A stretch of 64,000 bases of DNA from the NCBI RefSeq assembly GCF_963259705.1, contig NC_081842.1, positions 181,292,349-181,356,348 of the forward strand, read 5' to 3'. The stretch is from Myotis daubentonii. Its lineage: Eukaryota > Chordata > Mammalia > Chiroptera > Vespertilionidae. The notes beneath the pieces were generated by a model. It did no database searches. It was not told the DNA's origin and worked only from the letters and a program-made list of their open reading frames with translations. Made by a program: the position numbers and the translations under genes. Below, piece after piece: positions 1 to 11,225 of this stretch. The first letter of the stretch is position 1, and each line of letters starts with the position of its first letter.

Positions 1-185
1 TTCTTAGCACCCTCCATGAACCCTTTGGGTATGTGATATGCATCAGAGAGACAATTGGGGTCTGGGAGGGGGAAGGAGGGTGCCTACAGGCACACACAAA
101 TGCATCAGAGAATGCATGGATATTTCGTACTTTATCATATATAATTGTGTGCATACCTATTTTCATTTTTTAAAAAATTAGTGAA

Positions 186-390
186 GCCCTAACCGGTTTG
201 GCTCAGTGGATAGAGCATCAGCCTGCAGACTCAAGGGTCCCAGGTTCGATTCTGGTCAAGGGCATGTACCTTGGTTGTGGGCACATCCCCAGTAGGGAGT
301 GTGCAGGAGGCAGCTGATTGATGTTTCTCTCATATCGATGTTTCTAACTCTCTATCCCTCTCCCTTCCTGTCTGTAAAAAAAAAAAAAAA
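186..390 (+). mobile_element. Ves SINE (tRNA-derived, vespertilionid bat)
   Basis: The element begins with the Ves head (GCCCTAACCGGTTTGGCTCA) and has A-box and B-box remnants of a tRNA promoter (GGCTCAGTGG; GGTTCGATTC). The usual 'gtgcaggaggcagc' middle and a CT-rich region follow, ending in an A15 tail. The flanks ttagtgaag (left) and ttgtgaag (right) look like a slightly decayed target duplication. Ves SINEs are mobilised in trans by L1 machinery and are known from vesper bats, so this supports the host assignment. Confidence 0.93.
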
Positions 391-915
391 TTGTGAAGAC
401 CTGTTGTGTGTTAGGCTCTGTCAGAGGTGCTGTGGATACCAACCCAAATAAGACTGAATCTCTCCCCCCCAGAAGCTCGGGAGGTAGAGAGAAAAATACA
501 ATGCAGCACGGTGAGTGCTGAGCTAAAGGGAAGCCGGGGTGGCTACAGTGACACCATGGAGCAAGCCTCATTCCACCTGGGGATAAGGGGCAGTGGACTT
601 CCTGGAGGAGGGGCTGCCTAAGCCACATCTTGGCGGATGTGCAGGAGTGCGATGGCAAAGGAGGTTGGGCAGGACTTCTGAGCAGAGGGTCCAGTACAAC
701 TAAGGATCCAGTGGTTTGAGACAAAGAGCTATCATCATCTCAGTCACTGGAGATGGGGCTGTAGATGGAACAGGTAATAGACAAACTACAGAAATTTATG
801 AAGATTTTTAAGCAGGGAGAAAAGTGTTTATTTTACAAAGACAGTAAGTCTTTGTGTAAGACCAATAGAAACCAGTTTGGAGGGAGGAAGGGAGAAAGGG
901 AGGGAGGGAGGGAGG

Positions 916-969
<54 letters not shown>

Positions 970-1105
970 TTAGAAGACTGTTGCAGGAAACCATGGTAGA
1001 AAAGAACCCTGAACCTATGGTCAAAAGAGTATGGATAACAGAAATCTTTGAGAATTAAAAACTTATAAGATTTGGTTGGTGGAGGATATAGACAAGGATG
1101 ATATT
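391..1105 (-). mobile_element. Ancient L2 LINE fragment
   Basis: Read on the minus strand, this resembles the 3' half of L2. It has a 'gtgtgttaggctctgtcagaggtgctgtggatac' style segment (the complement of the L2 3' end), then 'cttcctggaggagg', and further out a 'tttttaagcaggg' segment. It is heavily diverged and interrupted by the 881-967 microsatellite. Assignment is by phrase similarity only; borders are approximate. Confidence 0.45.
881..967. repeat. (GGGA)n/(GA)n microsatellite
   Basis: An uninterrupted purine tract: GGGA/GGAA units to about 920, then a pure GA run of about 46 bases. The open frames across it on both strands are low-complexity artefacts. Confidence 0.97.
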
Positions 1106-1209
1106 CAAAAGGTTCAAATACCAGAACAGCACAGGCACTGGCCAATCAGAATGGACACCAGCCGAACACAACTGGCACAGCCAGCTCATGCATCCCAGTT
1201 GTTTATAAA

Positions 1210-1745
1210 TGTTCTTCCAACCAGGTCAACCCCCTGAGGGCACCAGGGTGAGGTATGTTCTTTTCACCAGGATTTCTTCTCTCCCCTGCTGTGCTAGATT
1301 GATTGCATTGATGGCCCCCATTTTTACTCCTCCCTGTCATTTCAGAATTGGAATTTTTCTCATAAAAGCAGAGTATATTCTGTACACCACGCGACTCACC
1401 TTAGCCAATATGACCAGGTAGAAGAAATGAGCCTAGCACCCAGAGGCCTACCTGTTTCTTCTTGCTCACTTGCACCTCTGCCATTGTCATAAGGCCATGC
1501 CCAGGCTAGTCTGCAAAAGAATGAGACACTCAGAGCAAAACAGTCACCCCACTGAGGCCGTGCTGTATCAGCCAACTGCCAGCCAACCTCAGACATGTGA
1601 TCAAGCCCAGATAAGATCAGCAAAACTACCCAGCTGATTCCCAGCTAGCTCCTGACAGAGAACTATGCTTATCATCAAATGCATTGATGTCTTTTGCATT
1701 GGTTGGTTGTTACACACACTGATTATGGTGATAGACAACAGATAT
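1210..1745 (+). mobile_element. MaLR/MLT-like LTR remnant
   Basis: The segments 'acccagctgattcccagc', 'ttggttgttacacac' and 'ttatggtgatagacaacaga' match, in order, the 3' portion of ancient mammalian MLT1-type LTRs (ERVL-MaLR). The 5' part is poorly recognisable and the borders are estimates. This is a non-coding regulatory relic of an old retroviral-like element. Confidence 0.42.
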
Positions 1746-2789
1746 ACCCTCTCTCCAACCCCTGCTTTTCAAAGTACTCATATCCATAACTGTTTTACAA
1801 AACACTCCTTGTATCATCCAACTCTCTTACCAACATTTTTTATACAAAGGAATCAAAAATATTTAATGGGGAAAATACCTAAAAATAAATCTTCAGGTGG
1901 CTTACAGGCTAAGGTCTCAAAATCCCTAGCTCCAAAAACCTTCTGGGAAACACACGGATAGCAGGAAATGCACAGGTGGGCACTTAACTAGAGCATCTCT
2001 GTCCTCCATTGCCTGAACACCCTGTGCCCACATTCAGCATCTTCTCATAAGTCAGAGTCAACTAAGAGAAACATGGGAGCCAGACATATGTAGAGAAAAA
2101 CATCAGCTTTCATGCGGATAAAAGCTAGATTGGAGGACTGGGCTTGAGATGTGGTCAAAAGGGCTAGTCAACCACACTTTATCCTAAGATTAAACTCACC
2201 CACCTGGCAGGGGGATACTGGACATTGCTGGCACCCAGAAGGGCAAGCTGCCTAGGTCTGGCTCAGGACAGACCAGAATATCTGCTCCCTGGAGGCAGGC
2301 CGATAGGCTCCACACCCACCATTAGAGGGCACTCTTCTCTCCCATGAAGAGAAGGAAGGAGTGAGAAGAAGCCAGGGTCTTGCTGCAGGCCCTCCATGTG
2401 GAAAGGTGAGGGGCGAGGAAAAATGTTCCCACTGACATCCTGGCAATATTCCCTTGCCCCAGGTCACAGCGGACTTTCCAGTGATGTTGCTGCTGATTTG
2501 CCTGGAGTGATGGCATCTTCCTGTCTCCCTGACAGCAACCATGCACCCCAGCAGGAAGATTCCCTTCCAATCCTGCTGTCCACGAAAGAAAGACTCTTCT
2601 CATGTAATCCAGCCACAGATGCCCCTGGGCACATACTCACACCCACACAGATACATCCCATGCAGGAAACAGGCCTTCACTCATGACAACTTCCTAACTC
2701 AAATTCTGAGGACCTCGTGAGATGCTCCCTGGCCAGAGCTAGGTACATCCTGATGAGGTTTAACAGCTATCCTGAGAGACCCATACTCT
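1746..2789. other. Unassigned non-coding stretch
   Basis: I recognise no exon, RNA gene or repeat here. Base composition is ordinary. A 20-bp phrase at 2118-2137 recurs at 6169-6188, but the match does not extend. Confidence 0.5.
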
Positions 2790-2960
2790 CAACTAAGTGA
2801 ATCTGAATCCTGCTCTGTTACCTCCTAGTCATTTGCCCTTAAGGAAATTATTCAATCTGCTTGCGCCCCCATTTCCTCATCTATAAAATGGGATAACAGA
2901 ACTCCATAAGTTTGTTGCGAAGCTTGAATGAAATAATTCAACTGCACAGGTCCTTGTAGT
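2790..2960 (+). mobile_element. MIR SINE fragment
   Basis: The MIR core is visible: 'cctgctctgttacctcctagtcatttgcccttaagg' then 'atttcctcatctataaaatggg'. MIR is an ancient tRNA-derived SINE shared by mammals. Confidence 0.75.
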
Positions 2961-3094
2961 TAAGTTACTAGTCTTCATTGAATTGCATATTGCATAACAA
3001 CACATGCAAAAAATGTGTAACTGCATCTTATCTGGGACAGTAGAGCACTGAGAGATATTCTAATCACTCAGCCTGGCTTCCATGGCCGAACTTG

Positions 3095-3347
3095 ACCTGG
3101 TCCCTGACTACCCCTCCACCTTCATATGCCAGCACTCCATGTTCTCCGTGCTATAGTTGTGCGGAATGCATTTCATTCTCACAAGTCTCCATGCCTTTCA
3201 TAGACTGTTCCCTTTGCCAGGACTACTTTAGCCAGCCTTCCTCCCCACTTCCACTCACCCTTAGCCTGGCAACTGCTAGCCATGGGAGTATCATTTTCAT
3301 TAACTTATTTACTCAATAAATATTGTTCAGTGTCTACTCAGTACCTA
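3095..3347 (+). mobile_element. L2 LINE 3' fragment
   Basis: The L2 3' end order is visible: 'tgttccctttgccaggact' (the 'crucial ... CTGGAA' motif of L2), a CT-rich stretch, and an 'actcaataaatattg' terminus. It directly abuts the Tigger-type element on the right. Confidence 0.55.
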
Positions 3348-3349
3348 TA

Positions 3350-4031
3350 CAATAGTCCTCCCTTATCTGTGGTTTTGTTTTCATGGTTTCAGTTACCTGC
3401 AGTCAACTGTGGTCTGAAAATACTAAATAAAAAACACCAGAAATAAATAATGCATTACTTTTAAATTGCATGCCATTCTGAGTAGCATGATGAAATCTCA
3501 AGTTGTCCCACTTCTTTCCACCCTGGACGTGAATCCTCCCTTTGTGCAGCGTATCCACACTGCCTGCCCATTTGTCACCTCAGTTATTGGATCAACTGTC
3601 ACAGTATCTTAGATGCTTGTGTGCAAGAAACCCTTATTTTACTCAAGAATGGTCCCAAAGTGTAACAGTAGAGATATGCCTAAGAGAAGTTGTAAAGTGC
3701 TTCCTTTAAGTGAAAAGGTGAACATTCTCAACTTCATAAGGCATTTTATCATCTCACATCATCATAAGAAGGATGAGTAAAGCACAATAAGATATTTTGA
3801 GAGAGAGACCACATTCACATAACTTTTATTACAGTATATTATTGTAGTTGTTTGACTTTATTTTTAGTTATTCTAATCTCTTACTGTGCCTAACATATAA
3901 ATTAAACTTTATCATAAGTATGTATAGGAAAAAAAACATAGTATAGATAGAGTTTGGTACTATCTGTGGTCTCAGGCATTCAATGGGGGCGGTCCTGGAA
4001 CGTATTCTCCATGGGTGAGGGAGGCCTACTG
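3350..4031 (+). mobile_element. Tigger-type (Tc1/mariner, pogo-like) DNA transposon, internally deleted
   Basis: Terminal inverted repeats start CAATAGTCCTCCCTTATCTG and end in the complement of CAGTAGGCCTCCCTCACCC. TA dinucleotides flank at 3348-3349 and 4032-4033. At about 3680-3740 a conceptual frame encodes a KRSxKVLPLSEKV-like start of the pogo/CENP-B-like DNA-binding region, after which most of the transposase is missing. It is a non-autonomous relic of an old family. Confidence 0.8.
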
Positions 4032-4033
4032 TA

Positions 4034-4412
4034 TTAGTTTGGTAGGGCTGCCATAACAAAGTACCATAGACTGGGTAGCTTAACAGAAACTCATTTTCTC
4101 ACAGGTCTGGAGGCTAAAATCCAAGATCACGGTGTTGGCAGGGCTGTTTCTTCTTAGGCCACTCTCCTTGGTGTGCAGATGGCTATCACTACCCCCTGAT
4201 TTCACATGGTGCTTCATCTGTTCTTGTGCATCTCTGTGTCCTGATATCCTCTTCTTATAAGGATAGAAGTTATAATGGATTAGAGTCCACCCATGTGACC
4301 TAAGTTTAATTACCTTTAAAAAACTCTATCTCTAAATACAGTCACATTCTGAGTTATTGGGGATTAGGACTTCAACACATAAATTAGAGGGAGACAATCC
4401 AACCCATAAAAG
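4034..4412 (-). mobile_element. MaLR-like LTR fragment, antisense
   Basis: On the plus strand it reads 'tattagtttggtagggctgccataacaaagtacc' ... 'ttctcacaggtctggagg' ... 'gaggatttcaacacata' ... 'caacccataa'. This is the complement of a common ancient mammalian solo LTR (TG...CA ends, polyadenylation region near the left border). Family name is uncertain; I use MaLR/MLT-like. It touches the Tigger end at 4031. Confidence 0.6.
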
Positions 4413-4734
4413 CCCCAGAATATAAAGTATTTCCTACTTCCCAAACCTGGATGAGAAGACACTTTTGTGTTCTCCTATGTATCTCCAATTCTGTCAGGAT
4501 CTTTCATTATGAAGTACCTCTCCAGCAACAATGAATTGTGTCTCCAGCCAGACTCCAGCCCAGTAAGGAAGGCTATGCATTGATCTTAGTCACTGTGGTT
4601 GGCTTTTCAGATACAGTGATGAGCAATATAGTAGATGACAATAGATATTTCTTGCATGAATGAATGTCCTTTGCAGCCATCTCTGCATGCCAAAACCACA
4701 TCCTTAATAAAAAAATAAAACATGGCCTAGAAGA
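4413..4734. other. Unassigned non-coding stretch
   Basis: No gene or confidently identified repeat. The sequence is AT-rich toward the right. Confidence 0.45.
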
Positions 4735-4910
4735 ATGTATGATAATAATCCCCTACATTTAAAGAGCCCTTTACAGTTTCAAGAGCCTTTACATCCCTTA
4801 TTTTATTTCCCCTTCTATGTGGCCCAATGTGTACCATTGTCTTCATTTTGCAGGAGCAGCTGAGGCTCAGCAAAAATAAGGATCTTGGTCAAGTTCCTTC
4901 TCCATGCAAG
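4735..4910 (-). mobile_element. MIR-like SINE fragment
   Basis: 'ccattttgcaggagcagctgaggctcagc' and 'aaggatcttggtcaag' on the plus strand are the complement of the conserved MIR core. The 'ccctttacag...' segment on the left fits the MIR 3' part. Confidence 0.5.
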
Positions 4911-5540
4911 TAGCTCCAATGCACCCAGGCTACCTCCGTGACTAACCACAGCTTTGGAAATTACAGTGAAATAAATTGTAGTAAATTGTAAGAAATTGCC
5001 TCCCTTGAGAAACTTGAAGCTACTTTGGTGACTGGGGGAACTAAGCATCAGGGCAACCAAGACAACGCATCCCAGCTCCCCTTGATATTGCAGCTCATAT
5101 CAATCATCCCTTCTTCCCAGGGTGACGGGGACTGTATGCATCCCACAAATTTGAATTCTACTCTCATCCTTTAAAGTTCGTAAGTCTAAAAACTAGTCTG
5201 AACTTCAAACAGCAACTTCAGAGCTTTGCCCTTTCAAGTAAAACATTTCTTGAAGAACAAAAAATAGTCCAAAAGCTTGTTGCTTTTGGAATCCAGTTCT
5301 TATTACTCATGTTTTTTTCCCTCAGAAGAAAATCATTTCACATTTTGGTAATGCCTCTTGGCAGCACTCGTAGGGAGCAGTCAACAAGCACCTCCGGGAT
5401 CCAGCAGAACCTGGCTGTGGAGAGAGGCGCGGGGCATGGGAAACTATGTGCCTTTTCAGAGCAGTCTTTTGAACGCAGCAGAGCCATCAGACAGGCTGCA
5501 AACAGCATGCTGTGACGCACGTGTACAAAGGAGGCATAAA
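4911..5540. other. Unassigned non-coding stretch
   Basis: No recognisable feature. Short overlapping open frames near 5.3-5.6 kb on both strands have no domain or homology signal and no start context that would support a gene. Confidence 0.45.
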
Positions 5541-5770
5541 GTCATGCTAACGAGCACGGACTTTGGCATGTGGAGACCTGCTTTAAGGCCTTGGCTCCAC
5601 CACTTTTGCCGTGTGATTTGGGGCAGGTAGCTCGGCTTTCCTAAGTTACAGTTTCATCATCTGTAAAATGGAAATTATAGTAAGGCATACTTCAAAATAT
5701 TGTGAGATTTCAAAAATTAATGCATATAAAACATTTACCCAGTGCCTGGCACATTAACACTGGCATTTAT
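5541..5770 (+). mobile_element. MIR SINE, nearly full length
   Basis: Most of MIR is in order: 'aacgagcacggactttgg', 'ttggctccaccact', 'gtgtgatttggggcagg', 'tttcatcatctgtaaaatgg' and 'acccagtgcctggcacatt'. Confidence 0.85.
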
Positions 5771-6818
5771 TTGGAGTTTACCTAGGCATGCCAGTCTGGG
5801 GAAGAGCGTCAAAAAAATGATTCAAGCTCCAGGATGGAAGCTCCATCCAGCCCTTCCTCTCTAATTGGGGCGAGGAGGGTTCCCCATGGTGGCTGTCTTG
5901 GTCCCAAAAGACAACAGCAGCCTTCCTCCTCAACTACTCATGGCATCTGCTCTCTGCCAAACTGTTCCTCCAAAACTCACCCTGTGCAGAAATCAAACTT
6001 CATTTCTGGTGCTCCAGCCCCCTGATGGATAGCCTTCCACCCCACCCCAAATCCTCACTCCAAGTTAGGGCTCTGCTTGTGAGGGCAATATGTCCTCACA
6101 ATAAACAAAAGAAAACAAAACCAGAGTAGTAGTAAAGTGGGTACGTGGATATTGCATGCAAACAAAACATAAAAGCTAGATTGGAGGATATGAACCTATA
6201 GAACATCAACAAAGACCAATACTGCCTTTACCTCTATGTGAGCCTGTTAGAGTCTCCCAGCCTCCCTGCCCTCCAGATTTCTCTGCTTGGTCACCACATG
6301 TACATAACTAGCCTAAAATTCAGCCGCTCATCACTGCTTGACTACATCCTTTGAGTCTCTTTCAAGGAACAATCTGGTTGTCTCAGCTCTCCTTCTGCAT
6401 GCAAACTGTCCTTGAGCCAGATGCTCACCAGGAAGATAACCAGAATTACTGTTTAGAGGTCCTGGGATCAGAGCCAAGAAAGTGGGGTCCAGTGTCAAAC
6501 CAGCCAAGTGAGGTAGGCAGAAAAAGTAGAACTTCATCAAGTCCAGACCAGGAGGATTATAAGCAGCTTGGAAGCAGGTACAACTAGTAGTCAAGGAACT
6601 GATCTAAGACAGGGAATGGCACATGTGGCTGATTCTTAGGCAGAATTTGATTGTCTTTCCAATGTGGGTATGTCATTCTAAGGTGACTGTTCGGAGCAGG
6701 TTATCCATCTCACTCTGACAGTTACTACTTACATGGCTCCTGTTCTCATCCTGGTGTGGGGAAAGTACTTTCCTCCCATGTGTATTAAACACCAGATTTT
6801 ACTGGGACACAATAGCAT
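5771..6818. other. Unassigned non-coding stretch
   Basis: No exon or clear repeat. The region ends at the target-site duplication of the next Ves SINE. Confidence 0.45.
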
Positions 6819-6838
6819 CTCTAGTGACTCTACTCTTT

Positions 6839-7056
6839 TTTTTTTAATATATTTTATTGATTTCTTACAGAGAGGAAGGGAGAGAGACAGAGAGTTAGAA
6901 ACATCGATGAGAGAGAAACATCCATCAGCTGCCTCCAGCACATCTCCCACTGGGGATGTGCCCGCAACTCAGGTACATGCCCTTGACCGGAATCGAACCT
7001 GGGACCTTTCAGTCCGCAGGCCTACGCTCTATCCACTGAGCCAAACCGGCCTCGGC
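6839..7056 (-). mobile_element. Ves SINE, antisense, with 18-bp target duplication
   Basis: The element runs from a T-run and 'tttattgatttctt' (complement of the 3' tail) to 'ccactgagccaaaccggcc' (complement of the tRNA head). An exact direct repeat, ctagtgactctactcttt, lies at 6821-6838 and 7059-7076. The pre-integration site CTTT/AA fits L1 endonuclease priming. The intact duplication suggests a young copy. Confidence 0.96.
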
Positions 7057-7076
7057 ATCTAGTGACTCTACTCTTT

Positions 7077-7454
7077 AACCTGATTCCATCTTTCAGTTCC
7101 CCACAGTCCCCATCTCCCTTGGAACGTCACACAATTCCCTTAACTCACACCAGAAGGTAGTTTCAAAGATCCTGTGCTGAACTTTGCTCAGTCCGTCAGT
7201 CCCCACTGACCACCAACCTGTGTTGAAGACCAGTTTTATGCACCAACTTGCTTTCCTTGAAGTGAGTTCCTTTTCTATCCAGTTTTCACACTTCTCTGCA
7301 GGATATGAAGTTGTTATTATTCATATTTCTCACTAAAAGGGACCTTGGTCCTGGATCAGCCATCAGACCAGATGGCATCAGTCATTGTTTCTCCTAAAGG
7401 AACACTATTTACTGTTGAGTGATGCCTTCCACGTCCTGTGGTTCAGGGTTCAAT
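7077..7454. other. Unassigned non-coding stretch
   Basis: No recognisable repeat or coding signal between the Ves SINE and the LTR-like element. Confidence 0.45.
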
Positions 7455-7886
7455 ATCTGGAAGAGGAGCCGCACACAAATGAAATAGAAAAGACAAGAGA
7501 TAATTTTGCAATACCGGGGGACCAGGCGGGCAAGTCCGGAAAGACTTCCTCCGCCGTGCTCAGGTCTCACCAAGCTTTTATTCATCTGGAGTAGCCCTTA
7601 GGGTAAGGAGGTTTTAATGACACACAGATCAGCAGACAATTTTCTGATTAGCTTATCAACAGATCTCCAGGAGTATCTGATCAACAACAATCAGCAAAGA
7701 TCTATATAAGCACCTAAGAAATTAAGTGAACTAAGGTGGAGATGCTTCAACTATTATTACTTAAATTAACTGGGTAGTTCACAGTTCTGACCTTTTACTA
7801 GAACTTCAAAGGTTACTAGCCTTTTTGGGGGGTCTCTTTCTAAACTCTGCTAATAAAGACAATGAATGGACTCCGGCAATTTACAT
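7455..7886 (-). mobile_element. Probable solo LTR of a class II (beta-like) endogenous retrovirus
   Basis: On the minus strand, a TATATA element (around 7703-7710) is followed about 120 bases later by AATAAA (around 7580-7585). Next comes a GC-richer stretch with 'tgagcacggcgg' and 'ccgcctggtcccc', then a T-rich 'tctcttgtcttttct' and a terminus near '...cctcttcca'. This U3-TATA-R-AATAAA-U5 order is typical of retroviral LTRs. There is no internal gag/pol/env next to it, so it would be a solo LTR. I could not find an unambiguous 6-bp target duplication, so ends are approximate and family identity is inferred. Confidence 0.5.
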
Positions 7887-8014
7887 CTTGTAAATAGCAC
7901 CCTTGCTGACCCTGGTCAGTGGGCCTCTTCATTTGTTCAACATTACCCACCCTATCTCTCCCCAGCTCCTTTCCTGCATTTTACACAACATCCAGGCTCC
8001 CTTCACTTCTCTTC

Positions 8015-8420
8015 AACTAATTTATTTATTTAATAAGAATATTTACCCAGAACCTGTGTCAGGCACTCTATTAGGCACAATGACAGCATTTTTACTTTAG
8101 TTTCCAAGAGTTTATACTCTGCAGGGAAGACAAGATCTGTAAATCAACAATTACAATAAAATGTGAAACAAGTGCTTGGATAATGGGGCAAGAGGACACA
8201 GTGAGAATAAGAAATATTGGAACTTATCCCAGGCTGGGAGAGTCATGGAAGGCTTCCAGGAGGAAGAGAGACAAGCAGAATTTTGAAGAGTCATACTGAG
8301 CTGACTACCTGAGGAAGCATGAGGAGGGAGGGGAATGCAGGGATAGAACATTTCAGACAGAAGAACCTGACCCTCAAAGTAGAGGACTGGAAATGAAGTG
8401 TCATGTGTGAAAAATCACAC
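8015..8420 (-). mobile_element. L2 LINE 3' fragment, antisense
   Basis: On the plus strand: 'aacctgtgtcaggcactctattaggcac', 'gagtttatactctgcagggaagaca', 'ggaaggcttccaggaggaag'. These are the complement of the L2 3' end in the correct order. Confidence 0.7.
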
Positions 8421-9159
8421 AACTTTCCAGTTGTATGGCATTTTTCTCCATGAATCTGTAGTCTGAGAAATAAGGTTAGAGAACAAAACAGGAACAGCAC
8501 CCTGAGGACTGACTCCACAAACTGGAAAGTTTTGTGGAGCTTTCTGTTGATCTTCAGTAGGAGAATGCTACGATCAGAACCATGTGAAGGAAGCTCCAAT
8601 GAGGATAGAGGTATAATCCTGGCTCCCTCCAAAGGCCACGGTGGGAGACCCCTCCACCCACCTACATCTACTGCAGGGTCTCCAGAGAGAGGTGCCAAAG
8701 GAGGCAGGGGGCTGGGAGGACATGATTGGAGGGCAGGGGAAAGAGTTGCTTGACCTCTCAAATAAGTTTCCAGTCTCTACTTTCCTGAGCACAACAAAGA
8801 AAAATAAATCATCTCTCAAATGGCAGGGGCCAGGGCTTGCTGCATGATTGTCTAATTAGGTGTAAGATTACACCACAGGTCTGGTTACTGGGAGGCCCAC
8901 AGGGATGAAATCCAACAGCATCAGACCAGACAAGAATAAATGAAACCTTGCTCAGAATGAAAACAGGAAAGATATAAAAGCCTTCCACCAACCCTTACTC
9001 ATCCTCCAGCTACCAATTTGACTAGCCAGATAATGAGGGGTTTCAGAGGAGAAGAGAAATGATCTGCTAAGATTTTACACTGTTTCTTGTCTGATGTGGA
9101 TCTCTGATGACATACAGATAAGTTATGAAAGAATCAAGGAAGTGGGAGATGACCAAAAG
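8421..9159. other. Unassigned non-coding stretch
   Basis: It may include more diverged L2 upstream sequence (around 8560), but nothing I can defend. No exon structure is visible. Confidence 0.4.
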
Positions 9160-9320
9160 CACATCTTATTCTTCTAATAAACATTATTGAAAGATAATTG
9201 TCTGCTATGTGTAAGACATTGCACTATCTTCAGGGTACCTGGAAGTGATTATGACATGGCCTCTTTGCAAGGAGCTCACAATGTAGTAGTGATGAATGAC
9301 TCAAAAACTCGGAACAGTTA
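9160..9320 (-). mobile_element. L2 LINE fragment, antisense
   Basis: 'tgtctgctatgtgtaagacattgcac' and 'caaggagctcacaatgtagtag' on the plus strand match the complement of the L2 3' end. Confidence 0.55.
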
Positions 9321-10009
9321 TTTCTGTAAGGATTTATTTTTCTTATTGATAGTGTGGGTTTTATGAGTACATGGAGGACATTCAGAGAGTTGTCACAGAA
9401 GACACTAATTTGAACTGTGTCTTAAAAAGAAGTAGAAGTTCATCAGGCAATGAAGAAAGAGAGGAAACTACTCAAAAGGATAGAGATGAGAAAAAATAAG
9501 GCATTGTCATGAATAACAAAGACCATATTTCCTTAGTTCTAAGAGGTCACTGGTGCTGAGGCATACCACTGATTAATTACACCTTCTTGAGGGGGAAAGA
9601 AAGAAAGACATATTACATTAAATAAACACATAAAAATCATCTACCTATAATAGCCTACATGTGCCCCCACCCTATTGACCACTTATTATATATCATAATC
9701 AGTTTCCCTATGTCTGTATAGATTCTACATCCAAAGATTCTTCTGACTCGTTTTTATACATTTAGAAGTTATACGTAGGGTGAGAGCGACTCACAACTTT
9801 TTGTGACACGTCCCACATCTTGACTTTACGTGTACCTTTATGATTGATAATATAATTCTTAGAGGTATCTTAGAATACCAGGATTTCCTTTTCTATTTGA
9901 TAATACTCATAGATTTCTTCCCCTTAATTGAAGTATGCAATGCTAAAAATTAACCTCCTTTTATTTTTATATTTCTTAGGTACTCATTCATTTTGTCTGA
10001 CTCAAAATG
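9321..10009. other. Unassigned AT-rich stretch
   Basis: No gene or confidently named repeat. The sequence is A/T-rich. Confidence 0.4.
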
Positions 10010-10407
10010 AAATAAAAAGCCTAAATACTATCATAACCATTAAAGAAATTGAAAACTGGTTTTAAATCTTCCCACAAAGAAAATTTCAGGCTCCAATGGA
10101 TAGTTTACAAGTGAATTCTACCACTCAAGGAACAGATAATTCCAACATTACTCAAACACTCTTCTAGAGAACAGAAAAAGGAATACCCTCCCAACTAGTT
10201 TATGGAGCTATAATCTTGGTGCCAAATCCAGATAGAAATAGAATAAAAAATAAAAATTACCAGCTCTTGTCATTCATGAATGCCACATTTTCAAATTGGT
10301 TCCATCAATGAATGAAAAATATAATAAAACTTGACAAAGTTTTCTTAATCCCATGAAAACAAGTTTGATTTAGCATTTTAAAAATTCATAGCATAATTCA
10401 TAGCATA

Positions 10408-10411
<4 letters not shown>

Positions 10412-10455
<44 letters not shown>
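10412..10455. repeat. (AG)n microsatellite
   Basis: About 22 uninterrupted AG units immediately left of the HeliBat-like sequence. It may be part of the Helitron or mark its left border. Confidence 0.97.
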
Positions 10456-10456
<1 letters not shown>

Positions 10457-11087
10457 CCATCACAATGGAACAGGCTGAGTGGGGTGACAAGGCCAGCAGG
10501 GGGGTTAGTGATAGACTACCAAATGACTGAGCAGCAGGCTGTGTGGGGTAACTGGGCTGGCAGGGGGAGCAGTGAGGGATGACCAAATGACTGAATAGCA
10601 AACTGTGTGTGGAGCGACCAGGCCAGCGGGGGGGGGGGGGGGGCCATTTGGGGGTGACCAGGCCAGCAGAGGGAGGCAAAGGGGCAACCAGCCTGGGAGG
10701 GAGGGCAGTTGGAGGCGACTAGGTCGGCAGCGGGGTGCAGTTAAGGGCGACCAGGCTGGCAGGGGGCAGTTGGGGGCGACCAGGCTGATGTGGGGGGGGC
10801 AATTGAGGGCAACTAGGCCTGCAGGGGGCAGTAAGGGCGACCAGGCTGGCAGAGGGGCAGTAAGGGGTGACCATGCTGGCAGGGGGGAGGGCAGTTAGGG
10901 GCAACCAGGTTGGCGGGAGGGGGCAGTTGGGGGCAACCAGGTCAGCAGGCAGAGGCGGTTAGGGGTGATCAGACAGGCAGGCAGGTGAGCAGTTAGGACC
11001 CAGGTTCCTGGATTAGAGAGGGTGCAGGCTGGGCTGAAAGGACCCCCCTGCACCCCCATGCATGAATATCGTGCACCAGGCCTCTAG
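10456..11087 (+). mobile_element. HeliBat-type non-autonomous Helitron 3' end with internal minisatellite
   Basis: The right end reads ...cgtgcaccaggcctCTAG followed by T, matching the HeliBat terminus (CTRR, then host T). An imperfect 7-bp hairpin (TGCATGA at 11059-11065, TCGTGCA at 11069-11075) sits 12 bases before the end, as expected for Helitrons. A second perfect 9-bp stem (GGGTGCAGG 11020-11028, CCTGCACCC 11047-11055) lies just upstream. The body, about 10485-10975, is a degenerate ~30-bp tandem repeat (core GGGCGACCAGGCTGGCAGGG). There is no Rep/helicase coding. The 5' end is not recognisable, so it may be truncated. Confidence 0.85.
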
Positions 11088-11225
11088 TTAATAATAAAAA
11101 TCCTAACACTTCTTGTTATTTTTTAAATGTTCAGTAAAGTTTGAAATTTTATAATTTAAAATTCTTATTAAACTAGGAGTAGAAGGGAACTGATAAATAG
11201 TATCTTTCAAAAACTTATAGTAAAA

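Noticed and set aside
186..390. tRNA gene suggested by A/B box motifs in the Ves elements
   Set aside because: The boxes belong to a SINE head; there is no intact cloverleaf, anticodon arm or 3' end, and the A-rich tail and SINE body identify a retroposon.
2118..2137. 20-bp exact phrase shared with 6169-6188
   Set aside because: Flanks do not align. The phrase resembles a segment of old L2-type repeats, so shared repeat ancestry or chance is more likely than a new repeat family.
8291..8761. 156-codon minus-strand frame
   Set aside because: Covers antisense L2-derived sequence and a proline-rich chance run; no start context or homology signal.
10395..10990. CpG island or GC-rich promoter
   Set aside because: The GC richness comes from the Helitron minisatellite and has few CpGs; the CTAG terminus and hairpin explain the block.
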